Below are positions 1-11,078 of a stretch of DNA of 40,008 nucleotides, piece after piece. A program made the translations under genes and the position numbers. Each line of letters opens with the position of its first letter. Position 1 is the first letter of the stretch. The notes below the pieces were generated by a model. The model saw nothing but the letters and a program-made list of their open reading frames with translations, searched no databases and was not told the origin of the DNA. Source of the DNA: Pseudomonadota bacterium (GTDB lineage Bacteria; Pseudomonadota; Gammaproteobacteria; Burkholderiales; Burkholderiaceae_E); assembly GCA_029779755.1 (NCBI GenBank), contig JAKOZZ010000040.1, forward strand, positions 1 through 40,008, given 5' to 3'.

Positions 1-1
1 G

Positions 2-538
2 TTCTACGCCACCGCGCTGCTCGAGGCCGAGCGGGCCGGCACCGTGTCGTTCGACATGCTGTTCGGCCCCGCGTACAAGGGCATCACGCTGGCCAGCGCC
101 ACCGCGGTGGCCCTGGCGCGCCACGGCCGCAACGTGGGCTTCGCGTACAACCGCAAGGAGGCCAAGGACCACGGCGAAGGCGGCGTGCTGGTCGGCGCGC
201 CCATGCGCGGGCGGGTGGCCATCGTCGACGACGTGATCTCCGCCGGCACCTCGGTGCGCGAATCGGTCGAGATCATCCGCCGCGAGGGCGCGCAGCCGTC
301 GGCCGTGCTGATCGCGCTCGACCGGCGCGAGCGCGGCGGTGACGCGACACATCCCACCGGGCAGTCGGCCGTGCAGGAAGTGACGGCGCTCTACGGCATG
401 CCGGTGGTGTCGATCGCCAGCCTCGACGACGTGCTCGCGTTCCTCGACGCGGACGCGAAGAGCGGCTCGCCGCTGGCGCAGTATCGCGAAAAGGTGGCGG
501 CGTACCGCGACCGCTACGGCGTGCCGGCCGCGGGCTGA
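2..538 (+). CDS. pyrE: Orotate phosphoribosyltransferase, 5' end outside window
   Basis: Transfers orotate onto PRPP to give OMP, the fifth step of de novo pyrimidine synthesis, in the cytoplasm. The open frame runs in from the left edge, and 178 residues are visible. Visible landmarks are the phosphate-binding stretch FGPAYKGI near the start, the mobile catalytic loop [14 protein letters not shown], and the PRPP motif [13 protein letters not shown] that defines class I phosphoribosyltransferases. The family is about 210-220 residues long, so roughly 35 N-terminal residues are missing because of the window edge, not because of a deletion. It ends with TGA at 536-538 and is followed by a repeat-rich spacer. 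Family assignment is very sure. The true start cannot be seen. Confidence 0.96.
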   Translation, partial: FYATALLEAERAGTVSFDMLFGPAYKGITLASATAVALARHGRNVGFAYNRKEAKDHGEGGVLVGAPMRGRVAIVDDVISAGTSVRESVEIIRREGAQPSAVLIALDRRERGGDATHPTGQSAVQEVTALYGMPVVSIASLDDVLAFLDADAKSGSPLAQYREKVAAYRDRYGVPAAG

Positions 539-577
539 CGCGGAAACCGCCTGCGGACTCGGCGGTCGGCTCGGTCC

Positions 578-629
578 GACGCCTGACGCCCGACGCCTGA
601 CGCCTTTCGCCTGACACCCGCCCCCCCCC
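578..629. repeat. Heptanucleotide tandem repeat plus C9 tract
   Basis: Four near-identical GACGCCY heptamers follow one another (578-584, 585-591, 592-598, 599-605). Two decayed copies come next (606-612, 613-619), then nine consecutive C at 621-629. The array ends about 8 bases before the ribosome binding site of the next gene. Repeats and homopolymer runs of this kind can slip during replication. Any effect on the downstream gene is inference. Confidence 0.8.
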
Positions 630-651
630 GCCCCGACAGAGGAGATCCCGC

Positions 652-1044
652 ATGGCCCTGTGGCAGAAGATCGAATACGAGCAGGCGAGCCCCGCCGTGC
701 GCGCCGTGTTCGACGACATCCGCGCGACGCGCAGCAGCGACTACATCAACGACGTGTGGAAGGTGCTGGCCAACGATCCCGGCCTGCTCGAGCGCTGCTG
801 GTCGCGCGTGAAGACGGTGATGTCCGCCGGCGCGCTCGACCCGCTGACCAAGGAGCTGATCTACGTGGCGGTGTCGATCGCCAACAGCTGCGAATACTGC
901 GTGGGCACGCACAGCGCGTCGGCGCGAGCCAAGGGCATGACCGATGCGCAGTTCGGCGAACTGCTCGCGGTGGTGGGGCTGGCCAGCGAGATGAACCGGA
1001 TCGTCACCGGCGCGCAGGTGGAGCTGGACGAACGGTATCGCTGA
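652..1044 (+). CDS. Carboxymuconolactone decarboxylase / AhpD-fold family protein
   Basis: A 130-residue all-helical protein of the AhpD-like superfamily. Members use a redox-active CxxC pair plus a nearby His for alkylhydroperoxidase-type chemistry, or decarboxylate carboxymuconolactone. Visible active-site elements are E68, then C80-x2-C83-x3-H87 in the segment ANSCEYCVGTH. The CxxC favours the AhpD-type peroxidase/disulfide branch over true PcaC decarboxylases. The start ATG is supported by a purine-rich site (AGAGGAG) about 8 bases upstream. The gene stands alone after pyrE and converges on gatB with a hairpin between them. The physiological substrate cannot be read from the sequence. Confidence 0.88.
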   Translation: MALWQKIEYEQASPAVRAVFDDIRATRSSDYINDVWKVLANDPGLLERCWSRVKTVMSAGALDPLTKELIYVAVSIANSCEYCVGTHSASARAKGMTDAQFGELLAVVGLASEMNRIVTGAQVELDERYR

Positions 1045-1045
1045 G

Positions 1046-1065
1046 CCGGGGCCGGCTGGCCCCGG
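1046..1065. terminator. Perfect hairpin between convergent genes
   Basis: An 8-bp stem, CCGGGGCC/GGCCCCGG, closes a GGCT loop. It starts one base after the stop of the upstream plus-strand gene and ends 15 bases before the gatB stop on the minus strand. No T run follows on either side, so it is a candidate bidirectional transcript end, not a textbook terminator. Confidence 0.55.
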
Positions 1066-1080
1066 ATCCGACGCGCCGGT

Positions 1081-2574
<1,494 letters not shown>

Positions 2575-2616
2575 GGCTGAGCCTCGTGCCGTGTTCGCAA
2601 TGAAGGGACGCGCGCC

Positions 2617-3171
2617 CTAGGGACGCGCGCAGCGGCCGCTGACCGGATCGAACATCACCGGCCAGGCCTGATCGTAGATGCCGGGCGTGCAGCGCTTCTC
2701 GCAGGACGCGTGCGCCAGCGTGATGCGCCGCGGGTCCTGCCACACCATCAGCCGGCAGGCGCTGCCGTCGGTGGCCTGCATCTCGATGTGCGGACGCGCC
2801 TTGGTCTGGCGGAAGTCGGCCATCTCGAAGCGGCAGCTGCCGCGGCGCCCCACCCACAGCTGCCAGGACAGCGCCTGCACCTGGTTGTCGCGCACCTGCA
2901 GCGTCGCCTGCTCGCGGAAGCCGTCTTCCTCGGTCTGCGCGCACTGCCCCTGCAGGTTGATCGGACGGTCGGCGATCGGCGCGGGCGAGCGCGCGGCGCC
3001 GGGCCGGCCGGCATCGGGGCGCGCCCCGTCGGGACGCCCGGCATCGGGGCGCGACGGCTGCGCCGGGCCGCCGGGCAGCGGCGGCATCAGCGAGCACGCG
3101 GAGGCCAGCGCCACCCCCACCGCAGCGGCGGCGAGACGGACGAGGCGCAGGCAGCGGGCCGGACGCGGCAT
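2617..3171 (-). CDS. Unrecognised Cys-rich lipoprotein inside gat operon
   Basis: I do not recognise the family. The 184-residue product opens with a basic stretch, a hydrophobic segment and a plausible lipobox, ALASAC with the lipidated Cys at residue 26, so export and lipid anchoring are likely. Residues 31-65 are a Pro/Gly/Arg/Asp linker in which RPDAGRP is repeated at 41-47 and 51-57 (10-residue period). The remaining domain of about 115 residues holds six cysteines, enough for three disulfides in the periplasm, and ends in GRCARP. Its ATG follows the gatA stop by two bases (TGA-CC-ATG), so it is translated with gatA. It has no obvious role in tRNA amidation. Start and reading frame are secure, function is unknown. 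Confidence 0.8.
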   Translation of the reverse strand: MPRPARCLRLVRLAAAAVGVALASACSLMPPLPGGPAQPSRPDAGRPDGARPDAGRPGAARSPAPIADRPINLQGQCAQTEEDGFREQATLQVRDNQVQALSWQLWVGRRGSCRFEMADFRQTKARPHIEMQATDGSACRLMVWQDPRRITLAHASCEKRCTPGIYDQAWPVMFDPVSGRCARP

Positions 3172-3173
3172 GG

Positions 3174-4625
3174 TCAGCCCCCCGGCTGGCGCAGATGCCA
3201 GTCGGTGTGCTGCTGGAACTGGTGCCCGACGCGCAGCAGCAGGGCCTCGGCGAAGTAGTTGCCGATCAGCTGCAGCCCCACCGGACGGCCGCCTGCGCCG
3301 AAGCCGACCGGCACCGACATGCCGGGCAGCCCGGCCAGCGATGCCGGCAGCGTGTAGATGTCGGCCAGGTAGTTGCGCACGGGGTCGTCGGTGCGCTCGC
3401 CGATGTTCCAGGCCACGGTGGGCGACACCGGGCCGGCGATCACGTCGACGCCGGCGAAGGCCGCGGCGAAGTCCTGCGCGATCAGGCGGCGCAGCTTCTG
3501 CGCCTGCAGGTAGTAGGCGTCGTAGTAGCCGTGCGACAGCACGTAGGCGCCCACGAGGATGCGGCGCTTCACCTCGGCGCCGAACCCTTCGGCGCGGGTG
3601 CGCTCGTACATGCTGCGCAGGTCGGTGTAGTCGCCCGTGCGGTAGCCGTAGCGCACCCCGTCGAACCGGCTGAGGTTGCTCGAGGCTTCGGCGGGCGCGA
3701 TCACGTAGTACGCCGGGATCGACAGCCGCGTGCGGGGCAGCGACACGTCGACCAGGCGCGCGCCGAGCTGCTCGAGCTGGCGCAGCGACGCGTCGATGGC
3801 GGCGCGCACGTCGTCGGCCAGGCCGTCGGCGAAGAACTCCCGCGGCAGGCCGACGCGCAGGCCGGCCAGCGGCTGGTCGAGGCCGCGGGCGAAGTCCTCG
3901 TCGGGGCGCTCGAGGCTGGTGGAGTCGCGCGGGTCGAACCCGGCCATCGCCGACAGCAGCAGCGCGCAGTCTTCGGCCGACCGCGCCATCGCGCCGCCCT
4001 GGTCGAGGCTGGACGCGTAGGCGATCATGCCCCAGCGCGACACCCGCCCGTACGTGGGCTTGATGCCGGTGATGCCGCACATGGCGGCCGGCTGCCGCAC
4101 CGAGCCGCCGGTGTCGGTGCCGGTGGCCAGCGGCGCCAGGCCGGCGGCCACGGCGACGGCCGAGCCGCCCGACGAGCCGCCCGGAATGGCCGCCGGATCC
4201 CAGGGATTGCGCGCGGCGCCGAAGTACGAGTTCTCGTTGGACGAGCCCATCGCGAACTCGTCGCAGTTGGTCTTGCCCACGCACACGGCGCCCGCCTGCG
4301 CCAGGCGCTCGACCACCGTGGCGTCGAACGGGCTGCGGTAGTCGGCGAGCATCTTCGAGCCGGCCGTCGAGCGCCAGTCGCGGGTGACGAAGATGTCTTT
4401 GTGGGCCACCGGGACGCCCAGCAGCGCGCCGCGCTGGCCGGACGCGCGCCGCGCGTCGGCGGCGCGGGCCTGCGCCAGGCTGGCCTCGGGCTGCACGTCG
4501 ATGAAGGCGTTGAGATCGCTGGCGGCGATGCGCTCGAGGGCGTCGCGGGTCAGGCCGACGGCGCTGAGGCTGCCGTCCTCGAGACCGGCGGCCAGCGCAC
4601 GCACGGAACGGGATTCGAAGCGCAT
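3174..4625 (-). CDS. gatA: Asp-tRNA(Asn)/Glu-tRNA(Gln) amidotransferase subunit A
   Basis: GatA is the glutaminase of GatCAB. It hydrolyses glutamine and passes ammonia through a channel to GatB. The 483-residue protein belongs to the amidase-signature family, and the Lys-cisSer-Ser triad is visible: K76 in VAHKDIF, S151 in GGSSGGSA and S175 in [11 protein letters not shown]. The motif [13 protein letters not shown] upstream of the Gly/Ser loop is typical of GatA rather than of generic amidases. It begins 8 bases after gatC, so the two are probably co-translated, and it is followed 2 bases later by a lipoprotein gene. Length and order are otherwise standard. Confidence 0.97.
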   Translation of the reverse strand: MRFESRSVRALAAGLEDGSLSAVGLTRDALERIAASDLNAFIDVQPEASLAQARAADARRASGQRGALLGVPVAHKDIFVTRDWRSTAGSKMLADYRSPFDATVVERLAQAGAVCVGKTNCDEFAMGSSNENSYFGAARNPWDPAAIPGGSSGGSAVAVAAGLAPLATGTDTGGSVRQPAAMCGITGIKPTYGRVSRWGMIAYASSLDQGGAMARSAEDCALLLSAMAGFDPRDSTSLERPDEDFARGLDQPLAGLRVGLPREFFADGLADDVRAAIDASLRQLEQLGARLVDVSLPRTRLSIPAYYVIAPAEASSNLSRFDGVRYGYRTGDYTDLRSMYERTRAEGFGAEVKRRILVGAYVLSHGYYDAYYLQAQKLRRLIAQDFAAAFAGVDVIAGPVSPTVAWNIGERTDDPVRNYLADIYTLPASLAGLPGMSVPVGFGAGGRPVGLQLIGNYFAEALLLRVGHQFQQHTDWHLRQPGG

Positions 4626-4633
4626 GGGGGCCC

Positions 4634-4921
4634 TTACTCGATGACGCGCGGAACCAGGTAGAGCCCCTGCTCGACGCTGGGCGCCGCCTGCTGGCAGGCC
4701 GCACGCTGGTCGGCCTCGGTCACCTGGTCGGCGCGCAGCCGCAGCGTCATGTCCTGCGTGTGCGTCATCGGTTCGACACCGGTGGTGTCGACGGCGCGCA
4801 GTTCCTCGATCAGCCCGAAGACCGAATTGAGCTGCTCGAGCGTGCGCGCGGCCTCGTCGCCGGACAACTCCAGGCGGGCCAGGTGGGCGATTCGGGTTAC
4901 GTCTGCGGCTGTGAGCGACAT
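4634..4921 (-). CDS. gatC: Asp-tRNA(Asn)/Glu-tRNA(Gln) amidotransferase subunit C
   Basis: GatC is the small belt-like subunit that wraps the GatA-GatB interface and stabilises the complex. The 95 residues starting [20 protein letters not shown] carry the N-terminal helices of the family, and the C-terminal half contains the [18 protein letters not shown] stretch that threads between the partners. An in-frame GTG nine codons upstream would add [10 protein letters not shown] prefer the ATG at 4921 because it gives the usual family length and N-terminus, although neither start has a strong Shine-Dalgarno. It is first in the minus-strand gat operon and divergent from mreB. Confidence 0.93.
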   Translation of the reverse strand: MSLTAADVTRIAHLARLELSGDEAARTLEQLNSVFGLIEELRAVDTTGVEPMTHTQDMTLRLRADQVTEADQRAACQQAAPSVEQGLYLVPRVIE

Positions 4922-5003
4922 GCGGTCACCGGAAGTGAAGACGGGCACGGCAACGCGCTGCGGCGGGAGCGGCCGCAGGCCCGGCCGGTCATGGGAGCGG
5001 GGG

Positions 5004-6151
<1,148 letters not shown>

Positions 6152-6212
6152 CCGCCGCCCCGGCCCTGCCGCCGGGGTCCCGGGGCGTCCTACCGGAGCC
6201 AGCGACTGAGCG

Positions 6213-7106
6213 ATGGACCACAGCCCGCCGCCGTTCTTCAACCAAGGTCCCTCCGCCCACGCCCGTCTCGCCTTCTTCGCCCTGCTGGCGATCACGCTGC
6301 TGGTCGTCGACTCGCGGCTGGGCGTGCTGGCCGCGCTGCGCCAGGGCATCGGCACGGTGCTGTACCCGGTGCAGCGCACGCTGCTGGTGCCGCGCGACCT
6401 GCTCGATCTCGGCGGCGAATACCTCGAGGACGTCAACCGGCTGCGCAGCGAGAACGCCGACCTCAAGCGCATCGAGATCGCCAACGCCAAGAAGCTGCAG
6501 CAGGCCGAGCACCTGGCGATCGAGAACGCGCGGCTGCGCGAATTGCTCGGCGCCCGCGAGCGCGCCGCCACACCGTCGGTGGTCGCCGAGGTGCTGTACG
6601 ACACCCGCGATCCCTATTCGCGCAAGATGGTGCTCGACAAGGGCCTGCAGCACGGCGTGCTGCCCGGCCAGCCGGTGATCGACGCCCGCGGCGTCGTCGG
6701 CCAGGTCACGCGGGTGCTGCCGCTGTCCAGCGAGATCACGCTGCTGACCGACCGCAACGCCAGCATCCCGATCGAGGTGCAGCGCACCGGCCAGCGCTCG
6801 ATCGCCTTCGGCGGCGCCGAGCCGGGGCTGCTCGAGCTGCGATTCCTGTCGGCCAGCACCGACCTGCGCACCGGCGACGTGCTCGCCACGTCCGGTCTCG
6901 ACGGCGTGTTCCCCCCCGGGCTGCCGGTGGGCCGCATCGTGCGCATCGAGCCGGGCGGGTCCTCGGGCGCGTTCGCGCGCGTGCTGGTGTCGCCGATCGC
7001 CGGCATCGAGGTCAGCCGGCAGATGCTGGTGCTGCTGGTCGACCCCACGCTGCTGCCGCCCGCGCCGGCCGCAGAGCCGCCGGCCGACACGCGCCGCCGC
7101 AGGTAG
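6213..7106 (+). CDS. mreC: Cell-shape protein MreC
   Basis: MreC is a bitopic inner-membrane protein whose periplasmic part activates PBP2-RodA. The 297-residue product has a short cytoplasmic N-terminus, one transmembrane helix at about residues 20-38 (RLAFFALLAITLLVV), and a coiled coil at about 65-110 rich in Leu/Glu/Lys (LRSENADLKRIEIANAKK). Two beta domains follow, with the conserved phrases SRKMVLDKG and GVVGQVTRVLP. The C-terminus has a short basic/proline tail (PADTRRRR). It is separated from mreB by 61 bases that contain GC-rich inverted repeats and a weak GGAG. Confidence 0.95.
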   Translation: MDHSPPPFFNQGPSAHARLAFFALLAITLLVVDSRLGVLAALRQGIGTVLYPVQRTLLVPRDLLDLGGEYLEDVNRLRSENADLKRIEIANAKKLQQAEHLAIENARLRELLGARERAATPSVVAEVLYDTRDPYSRKMVLDKGLQHGVLPGQPVIDARGVVGQVTRVLPLSSEITLLTDRNASIPIEVQRTGQRSIAFGGAEPGLLELRFLSASTDLRTGDVLATSGLDGVFPPGLPVGRIVRIEPGGSSGAFARVLVSPIAGIEVSRQMLVLLVDPTLLPPAPAAEPPADTRRRR

Positions 7107-7113
7107 CCCGCGC

Positions 7114-7629
7114 ATGCAGCCCCGCCCCGAGTACCTGCTGCTGCCCGCGAACCGGGCATTCATCGCGTTCACGCTGGCCGCCGCGTTCATCCTCAACCTG
7201 CTGCCCTGGGGCCGCGCCTACTGGGTGCCCGACTTCCTCGCGCTGGTGCTGGTGTTCTGGAACATCCGCCAGCCGCACAAGGTGGGCATCGGCATCGCCT
7301 TCCTCTTCGGCGTCCTGATGGACGTGCACAACGCGTCGCTGCTGGGCGAGCGCGCGCTGGCCTACAGCCTGCTCTCCTACGGGGCGATCGCCCTGCACCG
7401 GCGGGTGCCCTGGTTCGGCGTGTTCGGCAAGATCGCCCACGTGCTGCCGCTGTTCCTGCTCGCGCAGCTGATCACCCTGCTGGTGCGCGCCGCGGTCGGC
7501 AGCGGCCTGCCGGCGTGGCCGTACCTGCTGTCCGGCATCACGACCGCGCTGCTGTGGCCGATCGCCGAGGCGCTGCTGCTGGCGCCCCAGCGCCGGGCGA
7601 TCGAGCGCGACGAGAACCGTCCGCTGTAG
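7114..7629 (+). CDS. mreD: Rod-shape-determining protein MreD
   Basis: MreD is a small integral membrane partner of MreC in the elongasome. The 171-residue protein is strongly hydrophobic with about five predicted membrane segments, including FTLAAAFILNLLPWG, FLALVLVFW and the IGIAFLFGVLMDV stretch typical of the family. It starts seven bases after mreC, and mrdA follows after 15 bases, supporting co-transcription. The family is poorly conserved in sequence. The assignment rests on size, topology, the GxxxDV motif region and the operon position together. Confidence 0.93.
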   Translation: MQPRPEYLLLPANRAFIAFTLAAAFILNLLPWGRAYWVPDFLALVLVFWNIRQPHKVGIGIAFLFGVLMDVHNASLLGERALAYSLLSYGAIALHRRVPWFGVFGKIAHVLPLFLLAQLITLLVRAAVGSGLPAWPYLLSGITTALLWPIAEALLLAPQRRAIERDENRPL

Positions 7630-7644
7630 GGCCCGTCCGCACCG

Positions 7645-9615
7645 ATGATCGAAGTCCACGACACCGAACGCGCGCTGCGCCGGCTGCGGCTGCGGCTGAG
7701 CCTGGCATGGGCGCTCGTGCTCGTCTGCTTCGGCGTGCTCGTGGGCCGCTTCGTCTACCTGCAGGTGCTGCGCTACGCCGACTTCCACGCGCTGGCCGAG
7801 GACAACCGGATCGCGCTGCTGCCGATCACCCCGCAGCGGGGCCTCATCTACGACCGCAACGGCGTGCTGCTGGCCGACAACCTGGCGGCCTACACGCTGG
7901 AGATCACGCCCAACCGCGTGCAGAACATCGACCGCACGATCGAGGAGCTGTCGCGCATCATCGAGATCCCGGCCCGCGACCAGCGACGGTTCAAGCGGCT
8001 GCTGGCCGACGCCCGCAGCTACGAGCCGATCCCGATCAAGACGCGGGTCAGCGACGAGGAGCTGGCGCGCTTCGCGGTGGCGAAGTTCCGCTTCCCCGGC
8101 GTCGAGATCCGCGCCCGCCTGTTCCGCACCTATCCGATGGGCGAGACGGCGTCGCACGTGATCGGCTACATCGGCCGCATCTCGCCGGGCGACAAGCGCC
8201 GCATCGAGGAGAACGACCAGCAGGTCAACTACGCCGGCGCCTCGCACATCGGCAAGGTGGGCATCGAGCTGTCGTACGAGGAGCCGCTGCGCGGCCGAGC
8301 CGGCGCCGAGGAGGTCGAGGTCTCGGCGGGCGGGCGCACGGTGCGCTCGCTGTCGCGCACCCCGCCGATCGCGGGGTCGAACGTGATCCTGTCGATCGAC
8401 GTCAAGCTGCAGAAGCTCGTCGAGGAGTGGTTCGGCAACCGCCGCGGGGCGCTGGTGGCGATCGAGCCCTCCACCGGCGACGTGCTGGCGTTCGTGTCCA
8501 AGCCCACCTTCGACCCGAACCTGTTCGTCGACGGCATCGACCCGCAGAGCTGGCAGGCGCTCAACGAGGACCCCGACAAGCCGCTGCTGAACCGGCCGCT
8601 TCGGGGCACCTATCCGCCGGGCTCCACCTACAAGCCGTTCATGGCGCTGGCCGCCCTCACGACGGGCGCGCGCACGCCCGAGATGTCGATCAGCGATCCC
8701 GGCTACTTCCTGCTGGGCGGGCACCGCTTCCGCGACTCCGTGCCCAGCGGCCACGGCAGCGTGAACCTGCACAAGTCGATCGTCGTGTCGAGCGACACGT
8801 ACTACTACAAGCTCGCGTACGACATGGGCGTCGACGCCATCCACGACTTCATGGTGCCCTGGAAATTCGGGCAGCTCACCGGCATCGACCTCGAGAACGA
8901 GGTCACCGGCATCCTGCCGTCCTCGGCCTGGAAGAACCGGCGCTACAAGCTGAAGTGGCTGCCCGGCGAGACCCCCTCGATCGGTATCGGACAGGGCTAC
9001 AACGCCTTCACGATCCTGCAGCTCGCCCACGCCACCGCGACGCTCGCCAACGACGGCGTCGTGATGCGTCCGCACGTGGTGAAGTCCATCGAGAACCCCG
9101 TCACCCGCGAACGCGTCGACGTGGTGCGGGCGCCCAGCTACCGCATCGATCTCAGGCCCGAACATCTCGCGCTGGTGAAGTCGGCGATGATCGACGTCAA
9201 CCGCTTCGGCACCAGCCGGCGGGTGTTCGCCGGCGCGGAGTACGTCGCCGCCGGCAAGACCGGCACGGCGCAGGTCATCGGCATCCGCCAGAACGAACGC
9301 TACGACGCGCGGCGCATCGCCGAGCGGCACCGCGACCACTCGCTGTTCATGGCGTTCGCGCCGGCGCACCAGCCGCGCATCGCCGTGGCGCTGATCGTCG
9401 AGAACGGCGGCTTCGGCGCCCAGGCCGCGGCGCCGATCGCCCGCAAGGTGTTCGACTACGTGCTCCTGGGCAAGGTGCCGGGCGAGCCGCCGGCCGCGCG
9501 CGCCGGCGGCGCACGCGCCCCCGAAGCCGAACCCGAGCCCAACGCCGACGAACGCGACGTGCCCGAGAGCATGGAGCCCGAACCCGTGGCCCCCGCCGCC
9601 GCACCGACGCAATGA
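7645..9615 (+). CDS. mrdA: Peptidoglycan D,D-transpeptidase PBP2
   Basis: PBP2 is the class B transpeptidase that cross-links glycan strands made by RodA during elongation. The 656-residue protein has an N-terminal membrane anchor (about residues 15-40) and the pedestal domain with the RGLIYDRNG box. The three catalytic motifs are S327-TY-K330 (nucleophile), S382-S-D384 and K538-T-G540. The SxD version of the second motif is usual for PBP2. The last 40-odd residues are an Ala/Pro/Glu-rich tail beyond the folded domain, a modest species-specific extension. The stop overlaps the rodA start (ATGA). Confidence 0.97.
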   Translation: MIEVHDTERALRRLRLRLSLAWALVLVCFGVLVGRFVYLQVLRYADFHALAEDNRIALLPITPQRGLIYDRNGVLLADNLAAYTLEITPNRVQNIDRTIEELSRIIEIPARDQRRFKRLLADARSYEPIPIKTRVSDEELARFAVAKFRFPGVEIRARLFRTYPMGETASHVIGYIGRISPGDKRRIEENDQQVNYAGASHIGKVGIELSYEEPLRGRAGAEEVEVSAGGRTVRSLSRTPPIAGSNVILSIDVKLQKLVEEWFGNRRGALVAIEPSTGDVLAFVSKPTFDPNLFVDGIDPQSWQALNEDPDKPLLNRPLRGTYPPGSTYKPFMALAALTTGARTPEMSISDPGYFLLGGHRFRDSVPSGHGSVNLHKSIVVSSDTYYYKLAYDMGVDAIHDFMVPWKFGQLTGIDLENEVTGILPSSAWKNRRYKLKWLPGETPSIGIGQGYNAFTILQLAHATATLANDGVVMRPHVVKSIENPVTRERVDVVRAPSYRIDLRPEHLALVKSAMIDVNRFGTSRRVFAGAEYVAAGKTGTAQVIGIRQNERYDARRIAERHRDHSLFMAFAPAHQPRIAVALIVENGGFGAQAAAPIARKVFDYVLLGKVPGEPPAARAGGARAPEAEPEPNADERDVPESMEPEPVAPAAAPTQ

Positions 9616-10721
9616 ACGACACGACCACCCTCTGGCAGCGCCTGAAGCCGCACGTCGCCGTGTTCGACCCGATGCTGGCGCTGACGCTTGCGCTGCTCGC
9701 CGGCATGAGCCTGATGACGATGTACTCGGCCGGCCACGACTATCCGGGGCGCTTCGACGACCACGTGCGCAACCTGACCATCGCGCTGGGCATGCTGTGG
9801 ATCGGCGCCAGCATCCCGCCGACCTGGATGATGCGCGCCGCGGTGCCGCTCTACGTGTTCGGGGTGCTGCTGCTGGTGGGCGTGGCCCTGTTCGGCGACG
9901 TCTCCAAGGGCGCGCGCCGCTGGCTGAACCTGGGCTTCGGACGCGTGCAGCCGTCGGAGCTGCTGAAGATCGCGATGCCGCTGATGCTGGCCTGGTACTT
10001 CGAGCGCCGCGAAGGCATGCTGCGCTGGTTCGACTTCGCGATCGCCGCCGCGATGCTGCTGGTGCCGGTGCTGCTGATCGCACGCCAGCCCGATCTCGGC
10101 ACGGCGCTGCTGGTGATGGCCGCGGGCGGCTACGTGATCTTCCTGGCCGGCCTCAGCTGGAAGGTGATCCTGGCGCTGATCGTCGCGGGCGCCGGCGCCA
10201 TGCCGCTGATGTGGTCGCTGATGCACGACTACCAGCGCCAGCGGGTGCTGACCCTGCTCGACCCCAGCTCCGACCCGCTCGGCAAGGGCTTCCACATCAT
10301 CCAGTCCACCATCGCGGTCGGCTCCGGCGGCCTGTGGGGCAAGGGCTGGATGGGCGGATCGCAGACCCATCTCGAATTCATCCCCGAACGCACCACCGAC
10401 TTCATCTTCGCCGTCTACTCCGAGGAGTTCGGCCTGGCCGGCAACCTGGCGCTGCTGTTCGTGTACCTGGTGCTGATCTCGCGCGGCATGGTGATCGCCG
10501 CGGTCGCGGCCACCGAGTTCAGCCGCCTGCTGGCCGGCGCGATCACGCTGATCTTCTTCATCTATGCGTTCGTGAACATGGGCATGGTCTCGGGCATCCT
10601 GCCGGTGGTGGGCGTGCCCCTGCCGCTGATGTCGTACGGCGGCACGGCGATGGTCACGCTCGGCCTGGGCGCGGGCCTGCTCATGAGCATCAGCCGGCAC
10701 CGGAACCTGATGCGGGGCTGA
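9612..10721 (+). CDS. rodA: Peptidoglycan glycosyltransferase RodA
   Basis: RodA is a SEDS-family polymerase that extends glycan strands from lipid II and works as a pair with PBP2. The 369-residue protein has about ten membrane helices. Visible SEDS signatures are KGARRWLNLGFGRVQPSE near residue 100, the ARQPDLGTAL segment, and DFIFAVYSEEFGLAGN in the large periplasmic loop region. The C-terminal VGVPLPLMSYGGTAM block is also present. The ATG overlaps the mrdA stop by four bases, so translation is coupled. This is the last gene of the elongasome run. A palindromic repeat follows within 4 bases of the stop. Confidence 0.97.
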   Translation: MNDTTTLWQRLKPHVAVFDPMLALTLALLAGMSLMTMYSAGHDYPGRFDDHVRNLTIALGMLWIGASIPPTWMMRAAVPLYVFGVLLLVGVALFGDVSKGARRWLNLGFGRVQPSELLKIAMPLMLAWYFERREGMLRWFDFAIAAAMLLVPVLLIARQPDLGTALLVMAAGGYVIFLAGLSWKVILALIVAGAGAMPLMWSLMHDYQRQRVLTLLDPSSDPLGKGFHIIQSTIAVGSGGLWGKGWMGGSQTHLEFIPERTTDFIFAVYSEEFGLAGNLALLFVYLVLISRGMVIAAVAATEFSRLLAGAITLIFFIYAFVNMGMVSGILPVVGVPLPLMSYGGTAMVTLGLGAGLLMSISRHRNLMRG

Positions 10722-10724
10722 ACC

Positions 10725-10752
10725 GGGGACGCCCATTGGGGACGCCCAATGG
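10725..10752. repeat. Direct repeat overlapping a perfect palindrome
   Basis: The 11-mer GGGGACGCCCA occurs at 10725-10735 and again at 10738-10748. Superimposed is an 8-bp inverted repeat, CCATTGGG/CCCAATGG (10733-10740 and 10745-10752), closing a GACG loop. It begins directly after the rodA stop. It could end the elongasome transcript, although no T run follows, or it could be a protein-binding site. Confidence 0.65.
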
Positions 10753-10872
10753 ACCCGCACGATGGGGCGCACAGCAGACGCTGACCGGGCGCGCCCCGGC
10801 CGGCACCGGCGCACGTGCCGACGCTAAAACCCTGATCCCATTGCGGAAATTGCATTCGACCCCGACGCGGAC

Positions 10873-10881
10873 TGCTAGATT
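10873..10881 (+). promoter_or_regulatory. Extended -10 promoter candidate for terC leader
   Basis: TGCTAGATT is an extended -10 element (TGn plus a TATAAT-like hexamer with two differences) inside a locally AT-richer stretch. Transcription starting 6-7 bases downstream would begin just before the conserved GGGGAGTAG of the riboswitch. The -35 region is weak (TTGCAT at 10850-10855 gives a 20-base spacer), which is compatible with an extended -10 promoter. Confidence 0.45.
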
Positions 10882-10885
10882 CGCG

Positions 10886-11040
10886 CCTCTCGGGGAGTAG
10901 CTTCCGCGACTCGTTCGCGTGCACCTGCGTCGTCAATTCGGGGCTTCGGCCCTCGGCGGGGTGGCTCCGGTTCGGCAATCGAACCGCTGCAGGCAAGACC
11001 GGTGTCATGCGCACTGGTCGTATTCCGGGCTGTCCCAGAT
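10886..11040 (+). promoter_or_regulatory. Probable yybP-ykoY manganese riboswitch
   Basis: The leader of the TerC-family gene carries the hallmark loop GGGGAGTAGC (10892-10901) of yybP-ykoY RNAs. About 100 bases later GTGTCATGCGCACTGG (11002-11017) resembles the second conserved Mn-binding loop (consensus close to GUCAACAUACUGG). Between them lie several hairpins, including a UUCG tetraloop (10941-10952) and CGGTTCG/CGAACCG (10968-10986), so the connecting arm is larger than usual. Known members bind Mn2+ and turn on efflux genes such as mntP and alx. The expression platform is not obvious, and borders are approximate. Basis: motif recognition plus gene context. Confidence 0.75.
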
Positions 11041-11078
11041 CGCTCCGTGCGTGCATCAACCTTCAGCACGGAGTACTC

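Noticed and set aside
7012-10083. 1,023-codon minus-strand frame opposite mreD-mrdA-rodA
   Set aside because: Antisense shadow of well-supported genes. Its product is rich in His/Arg/Ala/Gly with no recognisable motif.
11007-11078. Upstream in-frame ATG extending the TerC protein
   Set aside because: It would translate the riboswitch leader, has no ribosome site, and the internal ATG at 11079 has GGAG at proper spacing and the family N-terminus.
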